Assembly: GCF_964656455.1 (NCBI RefSeq)
Contig: NC_135718.1
Span: 129,749,966-129,813,965, forward strand
Reading direction: 5' to 3'
DNA length: 64,000 bases
Origin: Halichoerus grypus
Taxonomy: Eukaryota; Chordata; Mammalia; Carnivora; Phocidae
Positions 22,291-35,919 of the stretch are shown piece by piece. A program made the position numbers and the translations under genes. Below the pieces are notes generated by a model that saw only the letters and a program-made list of their open reading frames with translations, made no database searches and was not told the DNA's origin. Position 1 is the stretch's first letter. Each line of letters begins with the position of its first letter.

Positions 22291-25200
22291 TATCTGTGGT
22301 CTTGCGAGGGCTGATTAGAGAAGGCTGTTAATTGTCCCTGTTCTGGGGCTCAAATCTAGCCAGAGCCTGAGGAATACACGGGTAAACAAAAAATTGGAGT
22401 CCAGTCAAGTACCAGGGACCAGGGATGTCCAAAGACTCTGGCATTCCCTGGAGGAGCAATCAACTCTTCTAGGATTACTAGGGAGCGATTTTTAGAGAAA
22501 GGGCAATATCGGGTAGGGCTTTGAGGGAAGTATAGGAGTTTTCTGGTCAAGAATGTAGGAAGGGCCTTCTAGCCAGAGAGCCCAGTGGTGTGAAAGTGCA
22601 CGTTTGTGCCTGCATTACAGGTGTGTGAGGATGGCGGCTGGGGGGGTGGCCTGGGCCAGGCAGAGAAGGGCCTGCATGGCAGGCGAAGGAGTGCAGGCTC
22701 ATCCCTAGCTTGCAGAAGGGTCAGGTGCCAATTCTGGCCATCACTTTGTTTCCTTCTTCCTCCTCCTCCCCACACCAATACATCATGAATAACTTCAGTC
22801 TCGCTCTAGAACATTCTTCAATTTAAAAGCAGGATAGTTCAGTGAAAATACCATGGAGTTGTACAGTCAGAAAGTTCTAGAATTGAAGCTTTTGGATTTT
22901 GAGTCTCGATATTGGGCTGTTTGTCTAATTTCTTGGAGCTGCATTTTTCTTATCTGTAAAATGGGGTAATGGTGTCTCCCCTGTGGCAACCTATTGAGAG
23001 GATTCTAGAAAAAGGTGTGTCACGTGCTGATGCCCAGCAATTGCACGGTGAAGGGAACTGTTAGGATTATTCTCTATCTTGTCCAGGTCATAAGCCTTGC
23101 TGGACTTCGGTTTCTGTATCTGTCATGTGGAAATAGCAGTCTGTCATCTTCCTTCCATGATTGTCAAGTTGGACACGGGCCAGGCTGCCCCTTTCCTGGG
23201 CGGATCAGTCAGGCCGGGAGGCCCAGGACCCATGGTAGCCTTCCTGGGGCCCCATCCAAGCCTGCCGGGCCGAAGGGGGGACCCGGCCGTACAGGGGCTG
23301 TGGCTCCCTGTGGATCAGGCAGTGGGGTCCCTGTCCTGCCTTTCCGACGGGGACAAGCCCTCCAGGGGCCTGCTCACCTCTTCCTCTGCTTTGCTGGTGT
23401 TTGAGGTTTGAGGGTCGTCGCGCAGCTGGGGCCAAGGCCCTCCCTGGTCCAGCCCTTGTGCCCTCAGGCCTGTCACTTCATCTCTTGGAAACTCAATTTC
23501 TCCCATCTGCAGCTTGGGAAGGACTGTGTTGACCCCTCCTGGGGGAAAGCGAGGAAGAGTCAGATGAGGACAGTGACGGCCACCCGGGTAATGTTTGTTG
23601 CAGTTTCAGAATCCAGATGTGGAGTCAGACGCTTGGTCACAGCCCAGCATCTGCGCTCTGCGTCTCTTTGCCGGTGGCTCACCTTCGGGTGCCTGAGAAG
23701 CCTTGTGAATTGGGGAGGGCAGAGAGTATCTGACCCCCCATTTTGTGGATGAGGAATTTGAGCTTTAGGGACAGGGACTCATCCAAGTGGTAGGGCGTCC
23801 CAGTCCCACGCTGGCTGTGGGTCTGCAGGGACGAGGCTGGCCCGTGTGGCGTGTCTGAGCCCGTGCAGACTCCAGTGGAAACCCACTCTGGGATCTTGCT
23901 GCGGAGCCCCCTGGCCTCCTGCCACTGGTTTTGAGGAATGGGTGATGGGAAGGGCTGGGGCATCGATGAATGTCTGGAGCCCGTGGGGTCTCCTGACAGT
24001 CACAGGGAGCCCGTCCCGAGACCAGATCTGGAAGGATGTCCAGCTTGGCAGAGGCTACCATTCTCCACCTCTCCTCCCTCACCTGCCACCTGGGGCTGTG
24101 CCCAGTGAGGGCATTGCCCACCCCCCCATCGTCTCTCCTCCTCATCCTCTGCACTCGTGTTACTCAGATGAGGAGAGGCTGGGAGAGAAGGTGGTGCAGA
24201 GGGAAGTGCTGGGAGACAGGATTGGGGACAAAGGTCTGGGATGCCCTGGCGAAGTGGCCCGGTAGCCTGGAGACTGCCTGAGTCAGAGCAGAGGGTGGGG
24301 GGCAGAAAGAGCGGCAGACGTGTGGGTCTATTCAAGGACCATGTACATATTTACGTGCAATTTGCATATAACCTCTACCCTGAACACAATTTTATAATCT
24401 CTCCCTGGGAACATTCAGATTTGTCTTTTATTATCGTTCTTTCCAAAGATGGCAGCTTCTGGCTTTTGCTCTTGTCTTTGCCTCCCCACTCCTGTCCCAT
24501 TTACCCCCAGACGGCTCTCCACAGGGCAGGTGATTGGGAACAGAGTCAGCCTCCATAGTCTGGCTATGGGTCCTCCCTGGGAGCAGCCTCAACACCACTG
24601 CTCTTTAGCGCCACCCAGACCCCTACTGCTCCCCAGCGGCCACCCCTCAGTTGTGAGTGGGGTTTGGGGCACCTTCCTGCCTGGTGCACAGTGCTTGGCA
24701 CTTAGCAGGTGCTCAGCTAATCTGAGGATAAAGTGAGGTTAGAGACAAGAGGGGACGTTGGGAAACGAAGACATTCGCAGAACAGGCTCCCTTAGGCCTG
24801 GCTTTTGTGCCCGTGAAGGGCGAGGCTGGTGGGGAGGCTGATCCCCTGGGGGTCCCGGGGAAGGGGGGAATTGGTTTCCCACTCGGTGGCCAAAGGAGGC
24901 ATTTCTTTCCTCTTCTGGGCCTTGCAGGAAAGTGTTGAGGGTGAGGGGAGCAGAAAGGAAGGGCCAGGCCTTCTATTATTTTGTTTTTCAGATTGAGAAT
25001 CTGTTATTAGCAATTTATGACACCCAGGTCTCCAGCCAAGCACATTCTGTTCTCCACGGTTGGGGGAAGACTCTTAAGGGCCACGTCGCGAGGCCAGACA
25101 GGAAAGAGGAGCAGGTCAACAATTTATGGTTGCTGTGTGGCGTCCTGGCCTGTGCTAGGGGATAGCTTTAGCGTGGGGCCAACTTGAGCCCAGGCCTGCG

Positions 25201-26925
25201 TGGGGAGAAGCCCTTCCAGACGGCATGGCGTCCCCGCGGGAGCCCAAATGGCTCTTGTAAGCTGGGCGAATGGGCCCCCCTCCCACTCGCATGCTCACTG
25301 GGCCTTGGGCTCCAGATTTCTTCTGTGAAGTGGGGTCATGGCTGGGACGCTCGGAACAGAGCCACCGCCGAGTTTCTCAAGAGAGGAGGTCTGAGAGGAC
25401 CCCGGAAGGCGGGGAGCGGGCACGATGACCTGTGGAAAGTGGTGCACAAGCAAAACAACCCACCCTTTCTGCGAAAGTGCTGAGCTGATGGAATTGAGCC
25501 TGGTGGCCACGAGATCGAGCCGCAGATAGAGCTCTGTGGGTGCCTGGGCTTTGTGCCGCGGGGGGTCCCGGAAGCCAATGCGGAGGGCAGGGCAGCACCT
25601 GTGGCGCCTTCTCCCCCAGGCTGGCCTCCACGCCCCCCGGGGCTCATCACTGGTCCCCATTCCTGGAAGCAAGTCCCCTTGCTCCGCGCATGCACGTAAG
25701 CTGGTCCCATTCTTCCGCTGACTTCCCCTCATTCTCCCCCCAGCTGTTGGCCTCTGATGAGAACGGAGCAGCAGTATCCATGCTTCAGAGGGTCAGCGTC
25801 CTCCGGGGGGTCCCTGGTGCCGAAGGGCAGGGACGGACGGGGGTGCCCCCTCCTCTGGCCTCTGCCTCACGGCTGGGAGGGGCCCAGGCTGCTCTGGGGA
25901 GAGCGAACCACTCGAGCGAGTTCCTTGCCTCCCAGCCAGGTGCTCGCTTGGTGCCACTGGATGGTTGTTGAAGGGCAGATTTGCTGGAAGGAGAGAAGCT
26001 TCTGTGGGACTCTGGAAAGAGCCAGGGCCGAGACTGTGTGCGCTGGGCAGTGAGAGAATGGGCCTGGTTTCCAGCTGTGAGGTTTGGACGGTTATCTTAT
26101 TATCTTCCTCACACAGCTGACGGCCAGGCCGCTCATTCCCGAGACGGGTGACTTGTCCTCTGTTCTCTGACTTGATAGCCTCCTCCCCAGCTAGCTCCAG
26201 GCTCTTTCCAGGGTTCCCGAAAGGATGAGCTGCAAGATTGGATTTTGCGCGGGGAAGTTCAGTAAGTGTGTCTGGAGCACATACTCTGGGCCCAGCACCC
26301 GACGTGGGGTTCATTGGCACCCCTGTGTCCTGCTAGGGCGACTCTTCACCGGGCACCTCTGTGCCAGGGGCTGTAAGGAGCGACGGTGGCCGAGCTACCC
26401 GCCCTGAGCCTTACGGCGTGGCAAAGGGGGCGCATCAGCTTAGATCGCAGTTAGGCAAGGACCGCCAAGGCCAGAGCCGGTCAGGGAGCTAGGACTTGGT
26501 TGACAATGAGGAACCAGAGAATGGGTTTCAGAGAACTTTCAGAATGGCTAGCTCATTCATTCAGACTGAAACTTCTCTCTCATTGTTCTGTGAAACATTC
26601 CAACACAACCCTGTTCTTTTGCTTTCCATTCAAAGACATTTTTGCTGCCTCAAATCATGCTGAACCATCTGGTGATCGAGACAACTTTGCATCTCCCTGC
26701 CAGGGCTAGTGGGCTCCCAGGGTGTGGGGCTGAGGCTGGCGGCCCTGGGAGAGCGAGGGGGGAGGGGTATTGCTTTTCTTTGTCTGCCCAGACCCATGCT
26801 GCCGCCCTCAGCTTTGGTCCTGCCAGGTCCCAAGTCAGTAAGTGTGGCCAGCGTTCCTGGGAAAGCCAGCATGTGCCATTTCTTGACAAACGGGCAAATT
26901 TACATTGTTCAGGATTGAAAATTAT

Positions 26926-27104
26926 CTTTTTTAAAGATTGTATTTATTTGGGAGAGAGAGAGGAGTACAAGCAGGGGGAGGGGGAGAAGCAGGCCCCCTG
27001 CCGAGCAGGGAACCCAACTTGCGGCTGGGATCGGTCCCAGGACCCCAGGATCACGACCTGAGCCGAAGGAAGACGCTTAACCGACTGAGCCACCCAGGCG
27101 CCCC
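26926..27104 (-). mobile_element. CAN-SINE with 15-bp TSD
   Basis: Reverse-oriented copy. Target duplications AGGATTGAAAATTAT (26911-26925) and AGGATTAAGAATTAT (27105-27119) differ by two bases. Confidence 0.93.
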
Positions 27105-27409
27105 AGGATTAAGAATTATTAATCTCTAGAGGTCTTTTTAAAAGGCAACGGTCTGGTCTGATACATTTTTGAACAAATGTGCTCCTCAGGGGATGGATAA
27201 GCATTACCAAGCCCTCCCATGTGAAGGGATTGGGTGAGGTGTGGAGAGAGGAGGCCAGACCCTGCCCACAGGGAAGCTGAAATCTGTCCGGGGAGGTGAG
27301 GCAGGGAATCCTAGGAAACAGAGTGGCACTGTGGGAATAACACGTTTCAGCCGAGTTGGCCAGAGCGCCAGGACACGGAGCCATTTCTGCCTCCACAGCC
27401 TCGAGTCGG

Positions 27410-27640
27410 AAGGCTGTGAGGTGGAGTCAGATAGACCCAGGTTTGAGCGCTGGCCCTGCTTCTGAGCTGTGTGATTTCCGGCAAATACTAGAACTTTCTC
27501 AGAGCCGAGTTTTCTCACCTACAAAGCAGGAAGAGATTAAATACCTACTTCACAAGGTTAAAAGGATTCAATCAAGTGATGTACCTATTATAGGCCTTCG
27601 TACAGGGCCACGAGTGTAGAAGGCTCCAGTAAGTGGGAGC
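27410..27640 (+). repeat. MIR SINE copy
   Basis: GTGGAGTCAGATAGACCCAGGTTTGAG, TTTTCTCACCTACAAAGCAGG and TTCACAAGGTTAAAAGGATT follow the MIR order closely. Confidence 0.75.
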
Positions 27641-29049
27641 TGGTAGGTGGCCACTGTGGTGGTGCTTTGGGGGCTCATGCTAGGGTGGGAGAGGTGCGGC
27701 TGTCCTGGCCTGCCTGGATGTGCGGACGGCCCTCCCTTGGGTCTTGAGCATGGCCTGTGGGATCTGGGAAAGGGGGAGAAGCCCCTCTCCACAGTGTGGT
27801 GGGGATGGATTGTTGGCCCCGACACCTCCCTCAGCCTTCCACGGTTTTCCTTCTTCACAAGCGACACGCAGATGCACTTGCTGTGCAGCCCTGGCCAGGT
27901 TGCTTCGCCTCTCTGTGCTTCAGCTTCCGCCACTGTGACCGGCTGCTCACCACCATGCCCGCGTGTTGGAAGCCTTCAGTTGAAAGGACTGACGAGGTGC
28001 GAAGTGTTAGAGCCGCGGGCATCTTACCCCCGTGTTTGCTGCTCTTATTGTTGCTGTGGTTATTCTGTTACTCGCGGGACCCATTCACTCCGCTGGCCCA
28101 GGTGTTCCAGAAGTTTGGAGCAGGGGTGGGGCGTGGACCCCCCCTGCTGGTGCAGAGGAGCAGCCCAGGAAGGGGAATGAGCGGTGTGTCACGCACTAGC
28201 GGAGGTGGGGCCTTGCCCGGTGTAGCAGAAATGACCGCCCTGCTCAGAGCCAGCTGCTCTTCGTCCTCGGCCCGGTGTCGTCCCTTAAACTGGTCACTGA
28301 GGGGGGACACTTCTGCCCCAAGTAGGATGGATTTTTGTCGAACCTATGAAATTCACATGTAGTTGGGATGGCCCCGGGCTGTGAAACCAGCGCGGTCACA
28401 AACCCCAGCTGCTGGTGAGTTGTAATGAGTCATAGTAATAAATAACCGGCTACCAACCTTTGGGCTCTGGGCGGCTCAGGAGCTGCCTGCAAGGACCTGG
28501 CCGGAGGTGAAGGCTGTCCTCCCGCCACCCAGCCCTCCTGCTGGAGAGGGTTAATTGGGCTTGGCGGGCCTGTAGGCAGCGGCCTCTTTTCCAGGTTCCT
28601 TGGGCTATGGTTTTGGACGTGGAGTCAGGCGGATCTTAAATAGGATTCTGCCGCTTCCCCTTCGCTTCAGCTGCCTCATCTATAAAATGGGTCTTGTGGC
28701 CGCTGAAAATACCTGTGAAGTGCTGAGCTTGTTGCGATCACTCTGTGATTATCTTTCTGCTGATTTGGGCTGCAGCCGGCAAGTGGAAACCAGGGCCTTA
28801 GCGGCTCTTGTATTTCCAGGGCATCAAAGACCTTGGAGCCCTCCCCCACTTAAAATTTTATCTCTGGGAGAAGTAATAATTCACTCCATGTGCAAATGGA
28901 AGAATTGAGACCTTGGGAAGGTGGGTGGTGTGTCCGGGCCCCACAGTGAATCAAAAGCCTCCAGATCCCTTTCCCTTGTACGGGGTTTTATAAACCATCC
29001 AGGTATATGAAGCGTTTTGACAGTTTTAGAAAGTCACTGTGCTGAGGAC

Positions 29050-29215
29050 CCTCGCAATCTGGTGTGTGTATTTTGATTCCCAATTTACAGATAGGAAAAC
29101 TGAGGCTTAGAGAATTAGGACTTGCCCAGGATTGCATCCTGAATTTGCATCAGAGCTAGGGCTCCAGCTCAAGACCCTCGGCCTCCAAATCCAGTTCCAT
29201 TTCCACTGTGCACTC
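29050..29215 (-). repeat. MIR SINE copy, antisense
   Basis: CCAATTTACAGATAGGAAAACTGAGGCTTAGAGAATTAGG followed by a CTTGCCCAGG block is the reverse complement of the MIR 3' half. Confidence 0.75.
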
Positions 29216-30529
29216 AGAACTCTCACCTGGGCCTGTCTGGACCCCCTCTGCAATGATGCTTCCCTCCATAAAGTAGATCTGTTAGGGTGGATAGTCATGA
29301 GCCGGGAAGGAGAGGGTTAAATTCTTCCTAAGCACCAGAGCTGGTTTTGAGCTGGGCGCCTCCAGTGACCCCATCATTGACCCCCACCTCCTGGGTCAGG
29401 GCAGCAGGCTGTGGGGGAGGGGAAACAGTGGCTCTGATGGTCCAGTGGGGGCTGAGGGAGGGCCTGGGGGGGCAAGGGCAGGGAGGGGAAGCTCATCTCT
29501 CTTCCTCCTTGGACAAAGATGCCGGGTGGCCTTTTGGTTTCCATAGGAAGTCCCCAAGGGTCCCTTGGGGTGGGCTGTCAGTCAGCGTGGCCACAGAGCA
29601 CAGGCAGCTTTTGGAGACACTGGGATCCTGGGATGTATTCTTGATTAAGTGGGAACTGGGATATTTTTACCAAGAAAGGCACCAGTAATAGAAAATGGAA
29701 ATAGCAAATCAATCTTAGGGCTGGATGGGACTTTGGTCCCAGTCTGTCCCTCATCCAGGAGGAAAGGATGACACGGGTGGCCCTCAAGCCAGCATCTGGA
29801 ATAAGGGGATGAGTCCTTGCTCATTTCCCTCCTCTCCCAGGTCTGTCTGTCCCGTCTGTCCTGTCCGTCTCCCAGTCCCCTGCCTTTGTTAGCTCAGACT
29901 TTCTGGCATATATAGAGCTTCTATTTGGACCCCTGTCGCCGCTGTGTCCTCTCCACATGGATGCTGAGAGAGGGCCTGAGCAGTAGGATGAGTCGCCCCG
30001 GTGCGGACCACAAGTCAGGGCAGATCTGTTCGGGAAACCACGTGTCCAGCCCAGTGCTGTCCTTGAAACTGCCACCCTAAGAAGGACACTGGAGGAAAGG
30101 ATTTCCAGGAAGGCCAAGGACCCGACTTTAAGGGAACCTAATCTCTTCCCCTCTCCCCCTCTTCCTGCCCCCAGATCCCTTTCCCTCCCTGCTGAGGGGT
30201 CCTCCATACACCTGTCTCTGCCTGGCAGGTGGAAGCCTTTGATTGTTCCTGGAGGCGAGGGAGGCATGGAGGGGAAGGCCTTCTAGCTGGTGGGGCAGGT
30301 CTGGCACTGTCTGGCTCTGGCCTTTTCTAGACACTTCAATTAGTGATGTTAATTATGGCTTTGTGAGCATGGGGTTCTCCAAAGGCAGCCTGTCTCTAGC
30401 CCGCCGCTCCCCCGACGCCCGTTCTGACATTAGTCCCCAGTCTGTGAGGCTGTGCTTATTGCTCTTGCCTCTGCCCATCTGCAAGATTAAAGGTGCCGGG
30501 AAAGTGTAAATTATTAGCAGCTTCATCTC

Positions 30530-31500
30530 GTCTTTTTTTTGTGTGTGTGTGGTGAAAGATGCAATAACAAAATTTATCATTTTAACCATTTCTAATTGTA
30601 TGGTTCAGGGGCAGGAAGTGCATTCACGGTATACATCCCACCGTCCCTCTCCGGAATTTTGCATCATCCCGAACTGCAATTCTGTCGCCATTAAACAACA
30701 GCTCGCCCTTCCCCCTCTCCCTGCCCCTGGTACCGTCTATTCTACTTTCTGTGTCTATGAATTTAACTTTCCAAGTGCCTCCTATAAGCAGAATCAGATA
30801 TTAGTCCTTTTGTGTCCGGCTTATTTCCCTTAGCATCATGTTTTCCAGGTTCGTCCACATTGTACCATGTGTCAGAATTTGCTTCCTTTTAAGGCTGATA
30901 ACAGTCTGACATATATATATACACATATATGTAAAATATATATTCTATCCACACACACACCACACTTGATCCATTCATCCTTCCATAGACATTTGGGTTA
31001 TTTCCACCTTTGGGCTGTTGTGAATAATGCTTATGAGCGTGGGTGTCCAGTATTCCTTCAAGACCCTGCTTTCAAATCTTTTGGGTATATTCCAAAAGTG
31101 GAATAGCTGGGTGATACAGTTATTGTATGTTTAATTCTGGGCAGAACTGCCATATTGTTTTCCACGGCAGCCACACCGTGTTACATCCCGGCCAGCAACT
31201 GTCCACATCCTTGCATCCTCCATCTTAAAAAAAAAAAAAAAAAAAAATTGGGGCGCCTGGGTGGCTCAGTTGGTTAAGCATCTGCCTTCAGCTCAGGTCG
31301 TGATCCCGGGGTCCTGGGATCAAGTCCCGCATCGGCCTCCCTGCTCAGCGGGGAGCCTGCTTCTCCCTCTGCTGCTCCCTCTGCTCGTGCTTTCTCTCTC
31401 TCTCTGTCAAATAAATAAATAAAATCTTAAAAAAAAATAAATTAAAAAATTAAAAAATTCCATCATAGTGGGTGTGAAGTGGTATCTCATTGTAGTTCTC
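30530..31500 (-). mobile_element. Old L1 LINE 3' fragment, antisense, with nested SINE
   Basis: Starts with poly(T) and reads as reverse-complement L1 3' sequence: AACAAAATTTATCATTTTAACC, ACTGCAATTCTGTCGCCATTAAACAACAGC, CTATGAATTTAAC, GGGCTGTTGTGAATAATGC, TTTTGGGTATATTCCAAAAGTGGAATAGCTG and, after the SINE, GGGTGTGAAGTGGTATCTCATTG. No intact reading frame remains. Confidence 0.8.
31250..31440 (+). mobile_element. CAN-SINE nested in L1
   Basis: Full-length plus-strand copy with AAATAAATAAATAAAATCTT tail. It is preceded by an unusual run of about 22 A at 31226-31247, so the insertion site is framed by A-rich sequence on both sides. Confidence 0.93.
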
Positions 31501-32516
31501 CCATCTTTTTAAGGGGAAGTCAAAGCCCTGAGAAATGCTGAGACAGGCCCTCTCTGTAGTAGAAGCAGTCAGACCCTGGGCCCAAGCTTCCGGGCCCCCC
31601 TCTTGGTCTCCACCCTCCATCTTGTACTTCCTTTGCTACTCTGTCCCCAGCCCATGAAGAGGAGGCAGGTGAGGTCCTTCTGCTGCCTTGCTCTGTCCAC
31701 TGATTGTCAGGGTGCTTTCCTTCCCATCTGTCGCAGGAACGGAATGGCTGTGACCCACCGGAGGTGTCTGGAAGGTGCCTGACCTTGAGGGTGAAGAGAA
31801 GGTTTCAGTAATACGAAATTTCTTAAGAGTTGGACCATTTCAACCCTGTGCACTGGGTGCAGAGATCACGGTGCTGTCATTAGAAGGGAAGGTGTACAAA
31901 CATTACAATTGATCTTATAAAGCGTTTCCAATAATTTCTGATTTTTAGGAACATGAAAACTCCCTCAGAGAGACTGTTAAGGGGGCGGGGAATAGTATAA
32001 AACTTGCTTATGAGCTCAATAGTGGAAGAGAAAACTATGCATAGAAAAAAGATTTGATAGAAATCTGCCAAATTCTGATCAGTGGCCACCTCCAGATTGA
32101 CGGGAAATGGTGGCTTTCACATTTCTCTGTGTTATCCTAAATTTTGCAGATTTCCTACAATGAGCACACATTCCTTTTACATTCAGGGGAAAAAATGATA
32201 AGAAAATAAGAATGAGTGCAACCATTCATTAGGCCTATGTGTTGCAAGGGACTTCGGAGCACACGGTTCTGCTCGATGCCGTGAAGTCAGACTTGAATGG
32301 GAAGTGAAGGGAGCAGGTGTGGAGGCATGGGGGTAGGTGGCCTGGAGAGGTGGCCGGCAAACAAAGAAGTGGTGGCTACAAGGGAGCTCAGGGGCTGGAG
32401 CAGCCCCATGCCTTCCTGAGTGCTGCCCCTTGTTTCCTTGGAAGATACCTGGTAGGACACTGGCTTTGAATCATTTTATGTCTGTAAGTGGTGTGGGGAG
32501 GCTGCATTGAGCAGCG

Positions 32517-32536
32517 CCCCCCCCCCCCCCCCCCCC
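32517..32536. repeat. C20 homopolymer
   Basis: Twenty consecutive C followed by GCCCCG. Unusually long for poly(C), and its length is unreliable in most sequencing data. Confidence 0.9.
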
Positions 32537-32934
32537 GCCCCGTGCTTTGACCTGGTCTCCTGATGCAACTGGCAGGAGGGAGAGAGGCCTGCAAACCCGT
32601 GAAACCAGGGCTTCATCAGCCCCAAGGTTGCCTTTGACTTATATCAGCTGAACTAGAACTTGCCTGGGTCCCTTGACCTCCATCATGGGAACAGCAGAAG
32701 TTGGGGGTGGAGGACAGGCAATTCTGGCTCTCATCAGGAGATGACTTTCCGTGGTTCTTGAATCCTCAGGCCCGCAGCAGAGAAAACAGTAATTGCTTGG
32801 GCAGTTGCTTAAACCTCCTTAAGCCTCTGTCCCCGCATCAGTAAAACAAGATTATAATAGTAACTATTTCACGGGATTGTTGAAAATTAAAAGGGCTCAT
32901 CCCCAAAGATGACACTTGGCATGTTGTCTGCTCG

Positions 32935-33140
32935 CTTCCTATTGTCTGATTGAGAGCTGGGTTCTGACACTGGACTGCTGGGCTCAGATCACCTCCGTCC
33001 CTCAGCTTCTCCATCTGTAAAATGGGTGTGCCCCAGATGGTTACTGTGAAGACTAAATAAATTAATGTAAGTGAAGGTGTCTCCAGCATCCAGCAGTGCT
33101 TGGCACATAGCGGAGGCTCAGTAAATGTTAGCTGTGATCC
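32935..33140 (+). repeat. MIR SINE copy
   Basis: CTTCTCCATCTGTAAAATGGG, GTGAAGACTAAATAAATTAATG and GCAGTGCTTGGCACATAGCGG are MIR landmarks in order. Confidence 0.8.
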
Positions 33141-34567
33141 GAGGGGGTCTTTAGCAGATCTGCACCAGCATGTCAGCCAGTTGGTGGTGGCTGGCATCTG
33201 CCAACTCATCTGATTGTCCCAGGAGTCCCATCTAATGGGTCAATGCCCATCACTTGTCAGGTATTTTGAATATCCCCCTTATTATTTTATTGTTAGCACT
33301 GTGAGCTCCAGACGTCAGGATCCTTACCAGAATCCTACCTCCTCCCATCCCTTTGCCAGATACGACTCTTCGGTTGAGGTGGTCCGGCTTCCATTTCCAA
33401 AGGGTGCTGGTGCTGCCAGGTGGGGTCCCGGGCAGACTGGGGTGCAGGCTACCGTGTGGGGATCGCTTGATGAGCATTTTGGATGAAATCAGAGACTCAC
33501 TATCATACCCCTCTCCTCCCCTTGCTTCCCTGCCTTTTTGAAAAGGAGCCAAAGCCAAGAAAGAACAACCACCCATAAATAAAGGGGACCACGAAAATAA
33601 CAAAAAGAAAGAAGAAATCTTGCTTTTGTGGCAGGCTTGGCTGCCGATGGGGTAGATAATGGGAGAGGAAACACGGCCTTTGCAGAGAAAAAGAACGGAA
33701 CACTTTGTTCACTTGCAGAATGAATGCTGCTTGAGCAGGAGCTGCTGAATTGGGGTTTCCGATGAGTGAGCTTGTCTTGGGGGGGATGGTGGTGATTAGG
33801 TTTACCCCAGGTGCAGGTGGCCACCCACCCTAAGCCTGGGGTGGGGGAAGGGGAGGCAGTGGGGGAAGCAGCAGACCTGAGCCAGTGCAAAAAGGTGAGG
33901 CCGGTGTGTCCAGGTCCGGCCCGTGGGCCCCCCTCCCCCACTACCGCAGTGCTGCGGGCACCTTGTTTCTCCACTTTCTGCTCAAGCTGGGGAGCTAGAT
34001 GCTTGAGCTGCTCTGGAAGCCCCCAGACCTTCTCTCAAGGTGTATCTACTGTGGAGCCTTGGTGGGGAGGCACATCCCAGGGAGGAGAGGATGAGGCCGA
34101 AGTGGATTTGCTGATTATTTGCAAGCCGGCCTTCTGGGTACAAGGCTATCTTCCTGTCAACACTGCCTGGTTGGTGGCCTTCTAGGTGACCGGCATTTGT
34201 GGAATCCTCTTTCTTGTGCGAACTACCCATCTTGATCACGGACCCATTTTTCTGCCCCTGCAGTGAGTGGCTGAGGCAGGAAGAGGGAAAAGAATCAGAT
34301 ATCTTTCCTGAGCCCCCCGGGATCTCAGGAGGCGATGTGCAGGTGCCCACTTGGAGAGGGGGCTGTGGGCTTATGGATGTGTGGAGGCTGATACTTGAAA
34401 TGACTTTTAAGAAGGGTGCTTGAAATCTATATTGGTTTGGGCTGAGCACTCTGCCTGGCGGAGGTTCCCTGGAGGCTCATTCATTCATTCATTCAACTGC
34501 AACAAGATGAAGTACCCATCTGCTTGGTGCTAGGCATCCTGCTGAGTATTTCATATACACTACTTAT

Positions 34568-34680
34568 TTTTGTTTAAGATTTTATTTTTTAAGGCATCTC
34601 TACACCCGACATGGGGCTCGAACTCATGACCCCAAGATCAAGAGTTGCATGCTGTTCCAACTGAGCTAGCCGGGGGCCGC
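34568..34680 (-). mobile_element. Old short CAN-SINE
   Basis: TTTAAGATTTTATTTTTTAAGG, CTCTACACCCGACATGGGGCTCGAACTCATGACCCC and AACTGAGCTAGCCGGG. Flanked by TATACACTACTTATT-like duplications. Confidence 0.85.
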
Positions 34681-35687
34681 TCCTATACATTACTTATTAA
34701 TTCTCCAGCAACCATGAGAGTTGGGTCTTGTTGGCCCCCTTGACAGGTGAAGAATCTGAGCTGTAAAGAGGTTAAGTCTCAGGCATCCACTGGGCTCCTC
34801 CGTGGAGCAGTGGGAACCGGGTGCATCTGCTTCTCACCCTCCAGCTGCAGATTCTGATGAGTGGTTTGGCTCGGCTTCCTGTATCGCCTCCTTACTCCTT
34901 GCCAGCACTCTCTGGGCTGTATATTACTAGTCCATTTGTAGGTAAGCAAAGTAGACGACTTCGAGAGTGGAGTGATTGGCCTGATTTGGCCACTTGTGAG
35001 AGGGATGCTTGGGTTTGAACCGACTGTATGAGGCTCCTGAGCCTCCATGTCACCCTATACCATGAGAACTCTGTCCACGTGGCTTAGCCTTGACACCAAG
35101 CAAGAGCCGAGAGCTGCCCAGTCCACCCCGGCCCCAGTCGGGGGCATTCCTGGCCCAAATGAGACTTCATCTAGCCTGGTGGGAGAAGCTGGTTGTGTTC
35201 AGGCCGGTCCCACTTGCCCCTGTCCCCTCCTGGGGTTGGCTGGGGACTGCAGGGGTTCGTAGGAACAACACTTCACCCGCTTGGGCTCTGGAGGAAATGA
35301 GGGAGCTCCTCAGGGCTGCAGAGCTGCTGTGTCGTCGGCTGGGGAAGGGCAGGCACGGTGGCATGGACAGATAAACAGTGGCGCTGGGGACGTGGGGTTG
35401 CCTTGGCACATTCGGGACGCTTTCAGCCTGTCCACACTGCCTGGGGCCTTGGTGCCTGACGCAGGGTGGGCACCGGCCGGCGGAGATTCCAGGGTAGCCG
35501 GGGAAGGCCCAGGCAGGGTGCTGAGACAGGGCCAGAGGGAGGGAGACCTACAGGGAGCAGATGGAGAAGGAGGAGGGTGACACGCCTCACTGTCCTTTCG
35601 GGTTGTGGGTCTTCTGCGTGTTTGGCCACGCAGGGGTGGGGGAGGCTTCCCCAAGGGCGATGGGGAGCGTTCAGGGAGCAAACTCTT

Positions 35688-35886
35688 TTTTTTTTTAAGA
35701 TTTTATTTACTTATTTATTTGACAGAGACAAGCGAGAGAGGGAACACAAGCAGGGGGAGTGGGAGAGGGAGAGGCAGGCTTCCCGCTGAGCAGGGAGCCC
35801 GATGCGGGGCTCGATCCCAGGACCCTGGGATCATGACCTGAGCCGAAGGCAGACAGCCGCTTAACGACTGAGCCACCCAGGCGCCC
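35688..35886 (-). mobile_element. CAN-SINE, arctoid type
   Basis: Poly(T), AAGATTTTATTTACTTATTTATTTGACAGAGACAAGCG, then body and head ending CCACCCAGGCGCCC, followed by a second T-rich run. Confidence 0.95.
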
Positions 35887-35919
35887 TTTTTTTCTTTTTT
35901 TTTTTTTTGCTTTTTACAA

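Noticed and set aside
30530..31500. Possible L1 coding sequence
   Set aside because: Only the 3' part of an old antisense L1, full of stops and interrupted by a SINE.
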